This document shows positions 1-11,887 of a stretch of DNA of 64,000 nucleotides, piece after piece. The notes under the pieces were generated by a model that saw only the letters and a list, made by a program, of their open reading frames with translations, had not been told where the DNA came from and did no database searches. The stretch spans positions 15,091,910 through 15,155,909 of the forward strand of contig CM028329.1 of NCBI GenBank assembly GCA_016647705.1, given 5' to 3'. Numbering within the stretch: position 1 is the first letter of the stretch; each line of letters opens with the position of its first letter. The stretch is from Eucommia ulmoides. Lineage: Eukaryota > Streptophyta > Magnoliopsida > Garryales > Eucommiaceae. A program made the position numbers and the translations under genes.

Positions 1-380
1 AAAAATAAACGTTTAATTTTTTTAAAAAAAAAAAAATAGTCGCATTTAAATTTGCCACTACACAAAAAATACAATAGCTTGTAAATGTTTTACATTTACC
101 GGCTAAATCGTCATTTGCTATTAAATGTAAAAATAAATATTTAACATTATTTTTTAAAATTTGGCATTTAAACTTTTCGTTATATAAAATCTTAACAGCT
201 GCTAAGCATATGTATTTAGTGGCTAAATCTTAGCAAATAATTACAAATTAGCCGTTATATCCTATAGCGGCCGCAATATTAGCAACAGATGTATGAATTG
301 CTACTAAAATCTTTAGTGGCTAAAAAATGAATTTTTATCGGCTAATTGAATTGTCGCTAAAGCCCGTTTTTCTTGTAGCG
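1..380 (+). mobile_element. CACTA (En/Spm-type) transposon end with subterminal repeats
   Basis: The right edge (367-380) reads TTTTTCTTGTAGCG, close to the plant CACTA 3' terminus TTTTCTTGTAGTG. The stretch before it is full of short repeats in both orientations built on GGCTAAAT / TAGCCG / AGCGGC (near 100, 220, 250, 265, 315, 340), as in CACTA subterminal regions. A CACTACACAAAAAAT string at 56-70 could be the matching 5' terminus of a 325-bp mini-element, but similar motifs lie left of it, so the element may extend beyond the window. Copia-1 protein homology starts directly after 380, so it appears inserted in that retrotransposon. Confidence 0.5.
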
Positions 381-2775
381 TTTGTAAATAATGCCAAGGA
401 TATGATTATTGGAACAGGTAATATTGGTAATTTAACTACTCTTGAAGAAGTCATATTAATTGATGGTTTAAAGCATAATCTTCTTAGCATCAGTCAACTA
501 TGTGATAAAAGGTATAGTATTATCTTTAATAATAATCAGTTCATCATCAAATGAGGTTCAGATAACAAAATATTACTAGTTGCATCACGCTTTCAAAATA
601 TTTACACGTGTTTATGTGATGAAATAGGGTCTCAAAATTTATCATATTTAAGTGCACTCTCTGAAAACATGTGGTTATGGCGCAACATTTTGGGCATTAC
701 TTGCATTAAACTTTTATTTACTTTATCCAAGAAAATTCTTGTTAGAGGATTGCCTGATATTAAATTTGTGAAAGATAAAATTTGTGATGCATCTCAACTT
801 GGTAAGCAAGTTAAGTCTTTATTTAAGAAACATCTATATCTAAAACATTGAAATGTTACATCTTGATTTGTTTGGACCTAATCATATTGCTAGCTTAGGT
901 GAAATATTCTATGCATTGGTCATTGTTGATGATTTTCATGCTATACATGGGTCATATTCATAACTAAGAAGAGTTATATATTGTATCTTCATTTTTCAAG
1001 TTTTACAAACATGTACAAAATGAAAAACAATCATGCATTATTAACATTCATAGAGATAAAGCAGAGCATTTAAAAATAAAAATACTAATTAACATATCTC
1101 TTCAAGAAATGGGAAGGACTATGATCAATCAAAATAGTCTACCTAAGTATTTATTCGTAGAGCCTATAAGTACTACTTGTCAATTGTATTTCTATTCATA
1201 AATGATTAAAGAAAACACTTTATGAGATCTGGAATGGAAAAACGCAACTATCTCTTATGTTAAAGTTATTAGATGCAAAAGTTTTATTTTAAATGATAAC
1301 AATAATTTGGAAAAATTAGATACCAAATCTGATGAAGGAATTTTTCTTGGTTATGATTCTAATAGTAAAGCTTATAGGGTCTATAATAAAAGAACTCTTG
1401 TAGTTGAAGAATTTATGCATATTGTTTTTTAAGAAGCTAATCCTTTAATTTTAGAAGAGATTTGAATAAAGATGATGTAGGAATTCCACCAAATCAGAAG
1501 GATCAAAGATGTGAGCTCGTTAAAGATCAATCTGATCCTCCTAAAGAATCCCAAATTGTTGAGGAACCTGTAACTCCTAAAACCATGGTCACCCATCTGA
1601 TCAAACCATTGGTAAAATATAAAAATGTGTAAGTAGTAGTTCTTCACTTCGTAATGTTAATCATCTTCCCTTTCTCACTCAAATTAAATCTAAGATCTAA
1701 CTAATAAATCCTAGATTTTAGCAATGCAACAAGAATTGATTCAATTTGAGAGAAACAAGGTGTGGCCTCTAGTTCCTAGACGCAATTACCATCCTGCCAT
1801 TAGCACAAAATGGATTAATAGAAATAAAAAGGATAAATTAGGTGTAGTAATTCGAAATACAAAAAACATTAGTAGCACAAGGATTTAATCAAGAAGAGGG
1901 TATTGACTATGAGGAAACATGTGCACCTATAGCTAGACTGACGCTATATGCTTTTAGCATTTTCTTGTTCGCGTAATTTAAAACTTTTTCAAATGGATGT
2001 TAAAAGTGATTTCTTAAACTATTCCATATCGAAAAAAGTTTATGTTCAACAACTACTGGGTTTTCAAAAATGACAAATTTCCCAATTATGTTTTTAAATT
2101 AAGGAAAGCATTTTATTGTCTTAAACAAGCTCCTCATGCTTGGTATAAAAGAAAAGAACTTTATCATTTTAAACAAACTCTGCATGCTTAGTATACAAGA
2201 CTCAATAGATATCATGTTGAAAATGGTTTTCAACATGAACTGAGTGATATCATACTTTTTATCAAGCAAACTGATACAGATATTCTACTAGTTCAAATAC
2301 ATGTGAACAATATTATATTCAATGAGGATCTATGCATAGATTTTACTAAGATAATATAAGAAAAATGCAAAATGAGTGTGACAAGGGAACTCACATGTTT
2401 TCTTAGATCACAAATTAAACAACTGAATGATGGTATGTTTATTAATCAATCTATATACATCAAAGAGCTACTAAAGAAATATGACTTGAAAAAGCGAAGA
2501 TGTACAAAACACCAATGACCACTGCTACAAAACTCGATAAAGATGATAAATAAAAAAGTGTGAATGAAAAGATATATCGAAGTTGATCAGTAGCTTACTT
2601 TCCCTAACTGCTAGTAGGCCTGATGTTATGTTTAGTGTTTCTTTATGGGCCATATTTCAATCATGTCCTAAACAGTCTCATTTAATTGTCGTTAAGCGAA
2701 TTTTTCGTTACTTGATAGGATCTAGTGATTTAGGACTTTGATATCCATGAGTAGTAATTTTTCTATGATTAGCTA

Positions 2776-4857
2776 TGTTGGCCCAGTAGAATACCCAAGA
2801 GGGGGGGTGAATTGGGTAATTAAAAATATATTAGAATAAAACTTTAATAAATCAAATAATTAATTTTATGCCTAAATTAATTATTATCTTTATACCACAG
2901 TGGAATTATAATAAATCTAAGTGCACATAACAGCATACAAAAGATTTATATTGGTTCACTAAGCTACTCTTGGCTAATCCAGTCCCCCGAACTCTATGGA
3001 GGTCACACCCACTAAAATCAAGATCCCTTTAAAGGTAGGAACCAAATCTGCATATTGATTCTTTTACAGAATCAACATTTACAATATTTTTTTCTCAGGC
3101 TAAGAAAGAACCTCTACTTTTTACAAGTTAAAGAATAACCTAATTTTTTTTAATACTAAGACACAAGAATCAAAACCTAACAAAATACTCCAAGTATCAT
3201 TTTCACAAGTAAGGATGGAACCTTTACAAAAACACTCAAAACGCAATTCTTATCCAGGAAGAATCACTACTTCAATCTCTTTACAGGAAGAGACTTAAAC
3301 CCAACTACCCTTAATTAAATATCCCCAATTATATTTAACCCGTCACAACTCACCAATACAAAAATTGATAAGAAGTAAATCTCACTCGGAGCTTTTACCA
3401 CCTCAGATAAACAATAACTCGATTAATATCCCAACTAGTGATAAAAATATGTGAGATACAAAAATCTGATTTTAACAAGAATATGAGTAGCAAATTGGAG
3501 CACGTAATCAAATTCAAGAAATTATTTGTAAAAATATTTTCTTCAAAAATCAGAAACAATTTCTAATATCAATTTCCAAATATAAAATAATAAACAAGCA
3601 ATAAGCAATATGGAAAGATCTTACCCGGAGTCCACAGAAATAATGATTAGAACAATGTAGCTTCAAATCCGGTATCAGCAAAAATTAATCGCAATTGATT
3701 CTCAGAATCACTCTAAGAATAGCTCACAATATCATAGAATGATAACTCTTATAAAAGCTCTCTCAAAATGATATAGAATTATTAACTCTCTTAGAATGAT
3801 TAACTTTGTTAGTGAAATGCGCAAGTCTATTTAAAGGAACATGTAATTAGCCTTCTAAATGCTAGTTTACAAGTGTCATGACAATTAAAAGCTCTTATAG
3901 ACCCCCTATATTATAAAAACTTCATTTAGGTTCAATTTCACTTAAAAACATCTTTCAAATCTCTTAATTAAACCCCCAAATTATTTCTCAATCTTAATAA
4001 ACAAGTATAGAATCTATTTCAAGTACCAAATTGAGAAACATTAATATTTAATTAAACATATTAATAGGATTTAATTAGTATATGAACCATATCTTAAATA
4101 TAGATAATATCCCACAAATCTCTCTCAAATCCCAACCAAAAACTGCTACTTTTGGATATAATCTCAGATCAAACTATATCTTGAAACAGCTAGTTCGGTC
4201 TACTGCCTAACTCAGGTTGCAGCCAAACCATTGCCGCGGCGTGCATAGGTCAACTTCTCGATCGACTCACAGATTCAAAGAGTTCAGAACTACTTCACCG
4301 GTCGACCTATCGGTCGACTTGTTGATTCAGAAAGTTCAGCCTTCTTGGCCAGTCGACCTATCAGTTGACTTAGAGATACAGGATGTTACAGTTTCCATGT
4401 CTGGTCGACTCACCAGTCGACTGTTGTGCCTGGATCTCTTCTCTGAATACATTTTTAACTTATTTTCTTTTACGTTTTTGCCCATTTAACCATTTTATTC
4501 TCTTGATTAGCTCTACTAATATTCTTATATTCCATTTTAGTCATTCAAAATTATTTCTTCTTATTTCACATAGGAGCAAATAGTTTAACTTAATCAAAAC
4601 ACACATAAAAGACAAAATATATTTTGTACCATATGTGTGTTCCTAAATGGGATATTAAGAGTTAAGATTCACCTGGGTTGTTTTCCCTAATTTCTTCAAA
4701 CTCTTAATTCTTCTTCATCATCTTGACATCTTCATTTCTCATCCATTCAATTTGACGTCTTCATTACTGGAACTTTAAATCACTAAAACACTCAATTAAA
4801 TATTAGTTCTATCAAAACATCAACACTTAATTGTTCATCAAAATCTTAGGATCAACA
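2776..4857 (-). mobile_element. Solo LTR, Sirevirus-like family S, inserted in Copia-1
   Basis: Begins TGTTGGCCCAGT and ends ATCAACA, so read on the minus strand it runs TGTTGATCCTAAG to ACTGGGCCAACA. Flanks are AGCTA (2771-2775) and AGTTA (4858-4862), a 5-bp target duplication with one mismatch. RT homology stops just before it and RNase H homology resumes just after, as expected for an insertion. It matches the plus-strand LTR at 6722-8688. A cluster of GTCGAC palindromes lies at 4230-4435. No gene is supported inside it. Confidence 0.75.
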
Positions 4858-6402
4858 AGTTACTACAAACTAATTTTTTCGGTTGCAAACTTGAGCGTAA
4901 AAGCACTAGTGCATCATGTCATTTCTAAAGTCATGCACTTGTTTCCTTGTCTAGCATGAAATAAAATTCTATTACCTTATCTAATGTTGAGACTGAATAC
5001 ATGGCAACAGAAAGATGTTGTGCACAAATGTGATAGCACTAGTGCTTTTGTGATAATACTAGTGTTATTTGTTTAACTAGAAATCCCACATAGTACTCAT
5101 GCACAAATAACTTTTAGATTCGTCATTATTTTATTCGGGATCATATTCAAAAAGGTGATATATCTCTAGAATATGTTTACACCCACAATCAACTAACTGA
5201 CATATCCACAAAATCTCTAGCATAAGAGCAGTTTTCAAAAATCATTTGAGATTTAGGAATGGCTAGGCATAATGGTACTTTCTTAGAATAAGTTGCATAT
5301 TATTATTTTCAAAACTCACCATGAATATTTTCTTTACCAAACTTGCACAATCGTTTAGAATTATTTAGAAAATTCGCATCTAGGGAATCATATACATTGA
5401 TTTTAAAAATAATGCTCTTCAAGTATTTAGATAATTATTCTACTTACTCATATTTGAGTTTTTCAAATTAAACTTACGGATTATTGATAAATTGATTAAT
5501 TCTTTATGTGGATTTAATCATATCAAAAATCCAATGTTTTCATTTTAACCCTTCCCTCCCCCTTCCCCACATTTTGAGATGATAAATGAAGAAATAATGT
5601 TTGATGTTTTCACTATGCACATGATTTTTTATCGTCATCATGCATTTAATTTTTCTTTCATTACCATCCATTTAATTATGTGCTACTATATTTCATAATT
5701 CATTTAGATATCACAATTCATCTTGATAATTGACTAAGAATTTTATTTTTTGTTCTAAATGATAAAAGAATCGTTTCCACATTCAAGGTAAGCGTATTTA
5801 TATTTCTTAAATAAGAAAAACATCAAGATAATTGTCATCATTAAAAAGGGGGACATTGTTAACCTTAAAGGGTTTGATCCCGATTTGATGATTTTGATGA
5901 TTATATTAACTTGATGATTTTCTCGACTAATCCTATTATTTGAGATGTGTTATAGTTTAGTGGATCTTAGTGTGAACCATAATGAACTCGGAGCAAAAAA
6001 TGAAATTCTAATTAAATGGACAATCTAGAATTTTCAAGACGAAGGAATTTTTTGTATTCTTTAGGTAAATAACACTTGTATTTATCAAATTAATTTTACC
6101 TCTTTAGGATCACACATAACACTCAAACATGCTTTAAAATGCATTATTTTGTTTGTGCTTTATCATCAATTATTCATGATTATGAATATTAATTTGCTAT
6201 GTTACTTTTCATACATAATTAGGTATGTTTAAATTCAAAACGATCAACCAAATTGTTAAAATGGTCAATTGATTACAACTGCTTTTTAAGAATAGAAATT
6301 TATAGTTGAAATAATCGACCAGATTAATAGGTCAATCGATCGAGTTTTGCAGAGAAAAGTTTAGGATGAAAGTTGAGGTCAAACGATTGCATTTAGGTAA
6401 GG

Positions 6403-6463
6403 GATTTGTTAAATGATGGGATTTCAAAATCCTGGATTTTGAAATTCCATCATTTAACAAATC
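6403..6463. repeat. Near-perfect 30-bp inverted repeat (hairpin)
   Basis: Two arms of about 30 bases, GATTTGTTAAATGATGG... and its complement, differ at one position and are separated by one base. They lie at the left edge of the DNA element at 6393. Confidence 0.7.
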
Positions 6464-6721
6464 TCTTATTTGGATAACTATTTGTGCTGAAGTATTTGAT
6501 CATATAATTTACAATTCCCTTATTTGGATAGGTAAAATATTTGTAAACAATATTTCTTCTAATCCCAAATATCAACAACAAATTTATGGGAACAAAACAG
6601 AATTATTAGAACAATTTTTGTTGGAACTAAACACAAACCTCAAAAACAAACAACACACAAATATGGCCATAGGTTTTTTTTATATTTTCAATCCCCCTTT
6701 TCTGCGAACATAAATATATAT

Positions 6722-8688
6722 ATTATTGATCTTAAGATTTTGATGAACAATTAAACGTTAATGTTTTTTGTATAACTAACGATTTTATTGAGTGTTTCGG
6801 TTTATAAGTTCCAATGAAGATATTATCATGAAGAAGTTGAAACGGATGCTAAATACTAAAGAAACTGACAAAAATGATGGATACTAAGAGTTTGAAAAAA
6901 TTAAAGAACTTAGGGAAAACAACTCAGGTTAAATTTTTACTCTTAATGATTCCCGATTAGGATCACACACGACACAAAATAGTTTTTACAAATATGTGTA
7001 TTTTTTATAAGATCCTAATTAGTTAAATTATTTGTTCTTATGTAATTGAAAAATAAACATTGATAATTAATTAAAATTAAATTAAATAATTTAGTAGAGC
7101 TAATCGAGAAAAGAAATCAATTAAATGGGCGAAAACATCGAAGAAAATGAATTAAAATCGAATTGAGAGAAGTGTTCTAGAAATGGTCAATCGACGGATA
7201 AGTCAACCTTAGGTTATAAGGCTAACTCTCTGGATCATTCGGTCGACAGGTGAGTCGACTTATGGAACTCTCTGAATTATTCAATCGACAGGTAAGTCGA
7301 CCTGTGCTTAGAGGATGAACTCTCTGGATCGTTAGGTCAACAGGTAGGTCGACTTGTGAAAGTCTCTGTATCGTTCGGTCGAATTATTGTTACTACCGAT
7401 CTGAAGTGTCATTGCTATTCTAATCATTATTCTTTTGGTGAATTCCTAGTGAGATTGTTTCAAGTTATTTGCTTATTTGCTATTATTATTATTTTCTTGG
7501 AAGTTTATCTTCGAAATTGTTTTCGAGTTTTTATTGAAAAATATTTTTTTTAAATAATTTCTTTAGAAAATCTGATTACGTGCTAAATTGCTTGTTACCC
7601 GTTTTTTTTTGTTTAAAATCAGATTTTGAATTTCCTTACTTTATTTCTATCACTAGTTTCGGGACATTAATTGAGTATTAATTAATCTGAGGTGGTAGAA
7701 GCTCTGAGTGGAAAGTACTTATCAATTTTTGCAATTGGTAAGTTGTGTGGGGATTAAATACTATTGGGAGTGTCTAATCAGGGGTAGCTTATTTCAATCT
7801 TTTCTGGTAAAGAGATTGAGGTTTTGATCTTTACCTAGAGTATAAAAAAGATTAGATTTTAATTCTTCCTTTATAGAATTGTGAGTGAATTGTAATGGTT
7901 CAATCCTTACTGGGTAAAAAGATATTTGGAGTGTGTTTGTGTGAGGTTTAATTTTGAGCCTAAGGTATAAAAAGAATTAGATCGTGATTCTCTCTATAAT
8001 AGAATTAGGTTAATCTTCCACCTCGTAAAAAGATAGAGGTTATTCCTTAACCTGTGAAAAGAAATTGTGAAGGTTGATTTTGAGCCTGCGAAAAGAATCA
8101 TTCTGAGCCTAGAGTATAAAAAGATTAGGTTTTAATTCTTCCTTTATAGAATTGTGAGTGAATTGTAACGGTTCAATCCTAACCGGGTAAAAGGATATTT
8201 GGAGCGTGTTTGTGTGATGTTTAATTCTTGAGCCTAAGTTATAAAAAGAATTAGATCGTGATTCTCCATGTAATAGAATTAGGTTAATCTTCCGCCTTGT
8301 AAAAAGATAGAGGTAATTCTTTAGCCTGTGAAAAGAAATTATAAATGTTGATTTTGAGCTTGCGAAAAGAATCACTGTAAGGGTTTAGTTCCTACCTTTA
8401 AATGGATCTTGAGTTTAGTGGGTGCGACTCTCCGTGGGGCTCGGGAAACTGGATTAGCCAAGAGTAGCTTGGTGAACCAGTATAAATTTCTGTGTACTAT
8501 ATTATTTATATTGTTTATATTTTGTTGTTTGGGTGTGCATCTAGTGAATAACACATAATCTGCTGCTATACAAGATAATAATTAATTTTAGGATAATATT
8601 AATTATTTGATTTTTTAAGTGTTATATTCTAATAATTTTTTAATACTATCCAATTCACTCCCCTCTTGGGTAGCTCACTGGGCCAACA
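6722..8688 (+). mobile_element. Solo LTR, Sirevirus-like family S, plus orientation
   Basis: Same family as 2776-4857 but inverted. It begins near TTGATCTTAAGATTTTGATG and ends ACTGGGCCAACA at 8688. TA-rich sequence (tatatata) flanks both sides, consistent with a TATAT target duplication that cannot be delimited exactly. It holds a GTCGAC palindrome cluster (about 7190-7385) and an internal tandem duplication (7834-8375). Open frames inside it are LTR sequence, not genes. Confidence 0.7.
7834..8375 (+). repeat. Two-copy tandem repeat inside a solo LTR (period about 274 bp)
   Basis: A unit starting cctagagtataaaaa at 7834 recurs at 8108 with the same order of blocks: ttcctttatagaattgtgag, then gagcctaag, then atagaattaggttaatctt. 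The two copies differ at scattered positions. Confidence 0.8.
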
Positions 8689-10442
8689 TATATATATATA
8701 TAAACTGAAACAATAATGAAAGGTTCAGTGGAGACGTCGGTGGCCATTGCGAATGAGAAGCTCCATTGTTTCCTTCTCCTCCGCTGTCAACTACCAAGGT
8801 GAAGTACTGCTTTCATGGCGGTAGAGCTTGAACGATTACGAACCCTAATTACGAACCTAATCATCGATTGCGAACCTAGAAACAATTGTGAACCCTAATC
8901 ATCGACGATCGTTGCAAAAAGAAGGGGTTGGTCATCGTGAAGGAAGAGCTCGTCATCGCGAAGAAAGGGCTAATCGTCACGAAAGAAAGGGCTCGTTGTC
9001 AGCAAAGGAAGGGCTCTCGTCGAAAGTCGTCGAGAAGAAGGAGCTCAACGATAAAATATGGACGAAAGGGAGGTCATCGCACAAGAGATGGAGGAAAGAA
9101 TATGTGAGATTGATGAAATCCTCTCGTGGGTGGATTTGTGAAATTCGACCTATTTTAAAAGGATTTTTAAATCTTCTCTTTCACCCAAATTTGACACTTG
9201 AAGGTATTTCACAAATTCACCCTAATCATACCCAAATAAGATATTTGTTAAAAAAAAAAAAAATGAAATTCCTTACCCAAATGAAATCCCTCCCCCAAAC
9301 ACAACCTAAATGTATTAGACAGCTCAAGTAGAGAACTGAAAGTTCTGAAAACTAATAAAATTGATTGACCGACTTGACAAGTGAGTCAATTATCGAAAAT
9401 AGTAGGCCAAAAATACATAAGTTTTGAATTGATTAGTCGATCGAATGGACCATCCAGTGACCAAGTTCCTTCATAATTAAATTTTCGTAAATGCTTTTCA
9501 AAAATCATTTTGTATTGTTTTTAACGAGAAATCTTTCTAAAATATTTGTTAAATATTTTAAATAATATACTTTTTATTAGACTTGTTTTTTTAAATAATT
9601 TTATGCATTAATTTTTTAAAAACAAAGTCTTTATTGAATTTCTATTTTGGTTCCTATTTTTTCAAAATCTTCCTATATAACTTTTTGACTAAATTAAATG
9701 TTAAGATTAATTGTTGATCTTTGAATTGAATCCAAACCTATTTATTGTCCATGTTCATTGAGAAAAACCAAATTTTCTTGAGGTAATTCTTTTGGCTGTT
9801 GGAGGATTCTGAAAAATTAGGAATTAAATATCTCAAAAATTCATTAAAAATTAACAAGAATAGAGAAAAATGTTGGAAATTCTGAGAAATTATCTTCTTG
9901 TGATTCTACTTTGAGAAAAAAAATTATATAAGATTATTCGAAAGTGTTTGTGTTGATTTTTGTGTTCGGGCTTAAATTCACTTGAATTAATATACTTCAT
10001 CTAATCCTGGTGAGATATTTCCTTATTTATTAAGACTAAGTTACAAACTTTATTATTTATCTCTTAAACTTATTTATTAATATTTGTGAGTATCTATGAT
10101 AAGATCTCATATTTTCAAATACTCGACATTTAATCGAAAAACAAATTAATTTGAGTATCTGGGAAAAATATTATTGAAGATTTATAAATTGTTATTTGAA
10201 TTGGTGCTTTGAACTTGATCTCTTTATTGTAATCAAGTTAAACATTTAATTTATTTTATCTGAATTATTTGTTTACATGCTTACATTGATATAAATTAAC
10301 ATGAAGTTGAAAACTTCAATATCTGTATGTCATGTTCACTCCTATCACACTTAATCGAGATGAAATTATAATTTGATTTTTTATAAGTGCTGGTAGAAGC
10401 TCTGAGTGGTTTTTTATTATTTTTTATTTTTTTGTGTATATG

Positions 10443-11887
10443 TGTAGTAGCGCGTGAAATACGCCGCTACTTACTCTCGCAAGTATACGAGGTCTAAGTT
10501 TTAATATAGTGTATATTTGAAGATCGGATATCGTTCTCACAGGAAAAAGTATGAATAATTGAATACCACAATTTACGTAGTCTCATATTATCCTAACGAT
10601 TAAATTAATTATTTAAATTAAATTAATTAAAACTACACCTAAGGATTAATTCTAATTACACTAATTAACTAGGGATCAATTTCATTCACTTAGTACCCAT
10701 TTGGCTTAGTTTAGTTATCGATAACGGTTATTATCAAATCCAACAATCTCGGTATCTATAACTCACTCGCTCCCTCTTCCGAGTGAAAAGCAAGCGAATA
10801 CATGACTTCGCATTGACACCGAAGTCCCCCTCTAATGCCTTTCCGAACACATAGCCACGTGAGTCCTAACCCAACCTCATAGATTGCACACAATCCAACT
10901 CCTACCCAGGTTATTGGATCGTCGCGTTGTGTTTATCCTTAGTCTGAATCCGGGGTTACCTCTCCCGAGTGTCAAACCCCGTATTCTCGATTTATCGTAA
11001 TAAGCATAACAAATGTGAAATAACGGTAAACACAATTGGAATTGGATAACAAACCATCAAAATAACTTATATTCAACCAAAAAGATATTTACATTAATTA
11101 CATCTAAGCCTAACTAATCTCTAATTAAACTAACATGATCTTAGTCATTACAATATTAAATCAAGAGGAGATCATCAACATCAATAATAAACATTAAGTA
11201 CAAAGATGAAAACAAGGAAAGAAAATCCAAATCTTAAAGTGGAGTAGTTCACTTTCGCTAAAGAACGATCCTCCCGAACTTCCTCTTCTCCATTGATGAA
11301 CTTCCACTTTTAGCTCTTCAAGAATTGGCCAAAATCACTTTCTAAAACTAATCTAATCTACTTCCTAAATTATCTAATCCTATTTAAGGTGAAAGGAGCT
11401 CTCAAAATATCATAGGACCTCTCTCAAAAAATGGAGAAGAAAAGGGTTTAAAACAAAGGTTTTGAAAATATCTTCAAAATATCTAAAATTAGATATTTCT
11501 CGTAGAGTGTCACCGCCTAGGAGGTGGTTCAGTCGGTTTAGGTTCTGATGGATTTTCGCCTAGGCGGAGGAATGTTCGCCTAGGCGGTGGTTGCTGGCAC
11601 AAGCATTCTGACAGATCTCCGCCTAGGCGGTAGTTTTCTAGCCTAGGCGGTGGTTCAGCAACCCAACTTCCTGCCTCTTCTCCACCTAGGCGGTGGTCTT
11701 TATGCACTGAAACCTTGTTCTTCACGTTTAGTTCACCGTTTCTCCACCGTTTTTGCTTGTTTATCACTTCTTTTCGTTCCTTCACCTATTTTATACTAAA
11801 ACAAACTAAAACGAAATTAAATATAATTAATACGCTCAAAAACTAACAAATTTGGTTTAAAAGTAGATAGGTTATTTCCACTTATCA
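10443..11887 (-). repeat. 3' LTR of Gypsy E1
   Basis: Read on minus it begins TGATAAGTGGAAATAACCTATC, the same start as the LTRs at 15815 (TGATAGGTGTG) and 26849, and ends in GCGCTACTACA. Six CCTAGG palindromes cluster at about 11514-11700, in the U3 part. Confidence 0.7.

Larger units (their letters stand above)
6393..9310. mobile_element. Non-autonomous DNA element in the Copia-1 LTR, itself interrupted
   Basis: The left edge (atttaggtaaggg) and the reverse complement of the right edge (catttaggttgtg) are similar, and both continue into gggattt/aaggaattt blocks, suggesting degenerate terminal inverted repeats. The own sequence is about 6393-6721 plus 8689-9310; the solo LTR sits in a TATATA tract in the middle. 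The right part is richer in GC and has a short imperfect repeat of a gctcgtcatcgcgaagaa type unit at about 8925-9015. An open frame over 8888-9331 is very basic and repetitive and I do not believe it is a gene. The superfamily is not resolved because I cannot find a clean target duplication. Confidence 0.4.
381..10442 (+). mobile_element. Copia-1: broken Sirevirus-like Ty1/Copia retrotransposon (fossil)
   Basis: Parts in order: protease/GAG-pre-integrase region (about 390-850, with LKHNLLSISQL and LVRGLP-type motifs), integrase (about 850-1300), reverse transcriptase (about 1720-2750), RNase H (about 4860-5290), a purine tract AAAAAGGGGGA at 5843-5853, then a long 3' LTR from 5857. The order protease, integrase, RT, RNase H defines Ty1/Copia; the long LTR and the repeated ggtaaataacactt-type LTR block, shared with 59545-62076, suggest Sirevirus kin. 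It is broken with many breaks and its 5' part is not in the window. It hosts a solo LTR (2776-4857), a DNA element (6393-9310) and a second solo LTR (6722-8688). It looks old. Confidence 0.8.
5857..10442 (+). repeat. 3' LTR of Copia-1, split by nested insertions
   Basis: Starts TGTTAACC just after the purine tract. Its own sequence is 5857-6392 plus about 9311-10442; the middle is a DNA element that itself contains a solo LTR. The part from 9364 on is closely matched by 24500-25945. The far end is replaced by a minus-strand Gypsy element starting at 10443. Confidence 0.65.

Noticed and set aside
4217-4583. Open frames over the GTCGAC cluster
   Set aside because: Produced by repeated palindromes in a solo LTR; the repeated residues follow the DNA repeat.
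8888-9331. A 147-codon basic open frame
   Set aside because: Low complexity, built from a short DNA repeat inside a non-autonomous DNA element; no domain.
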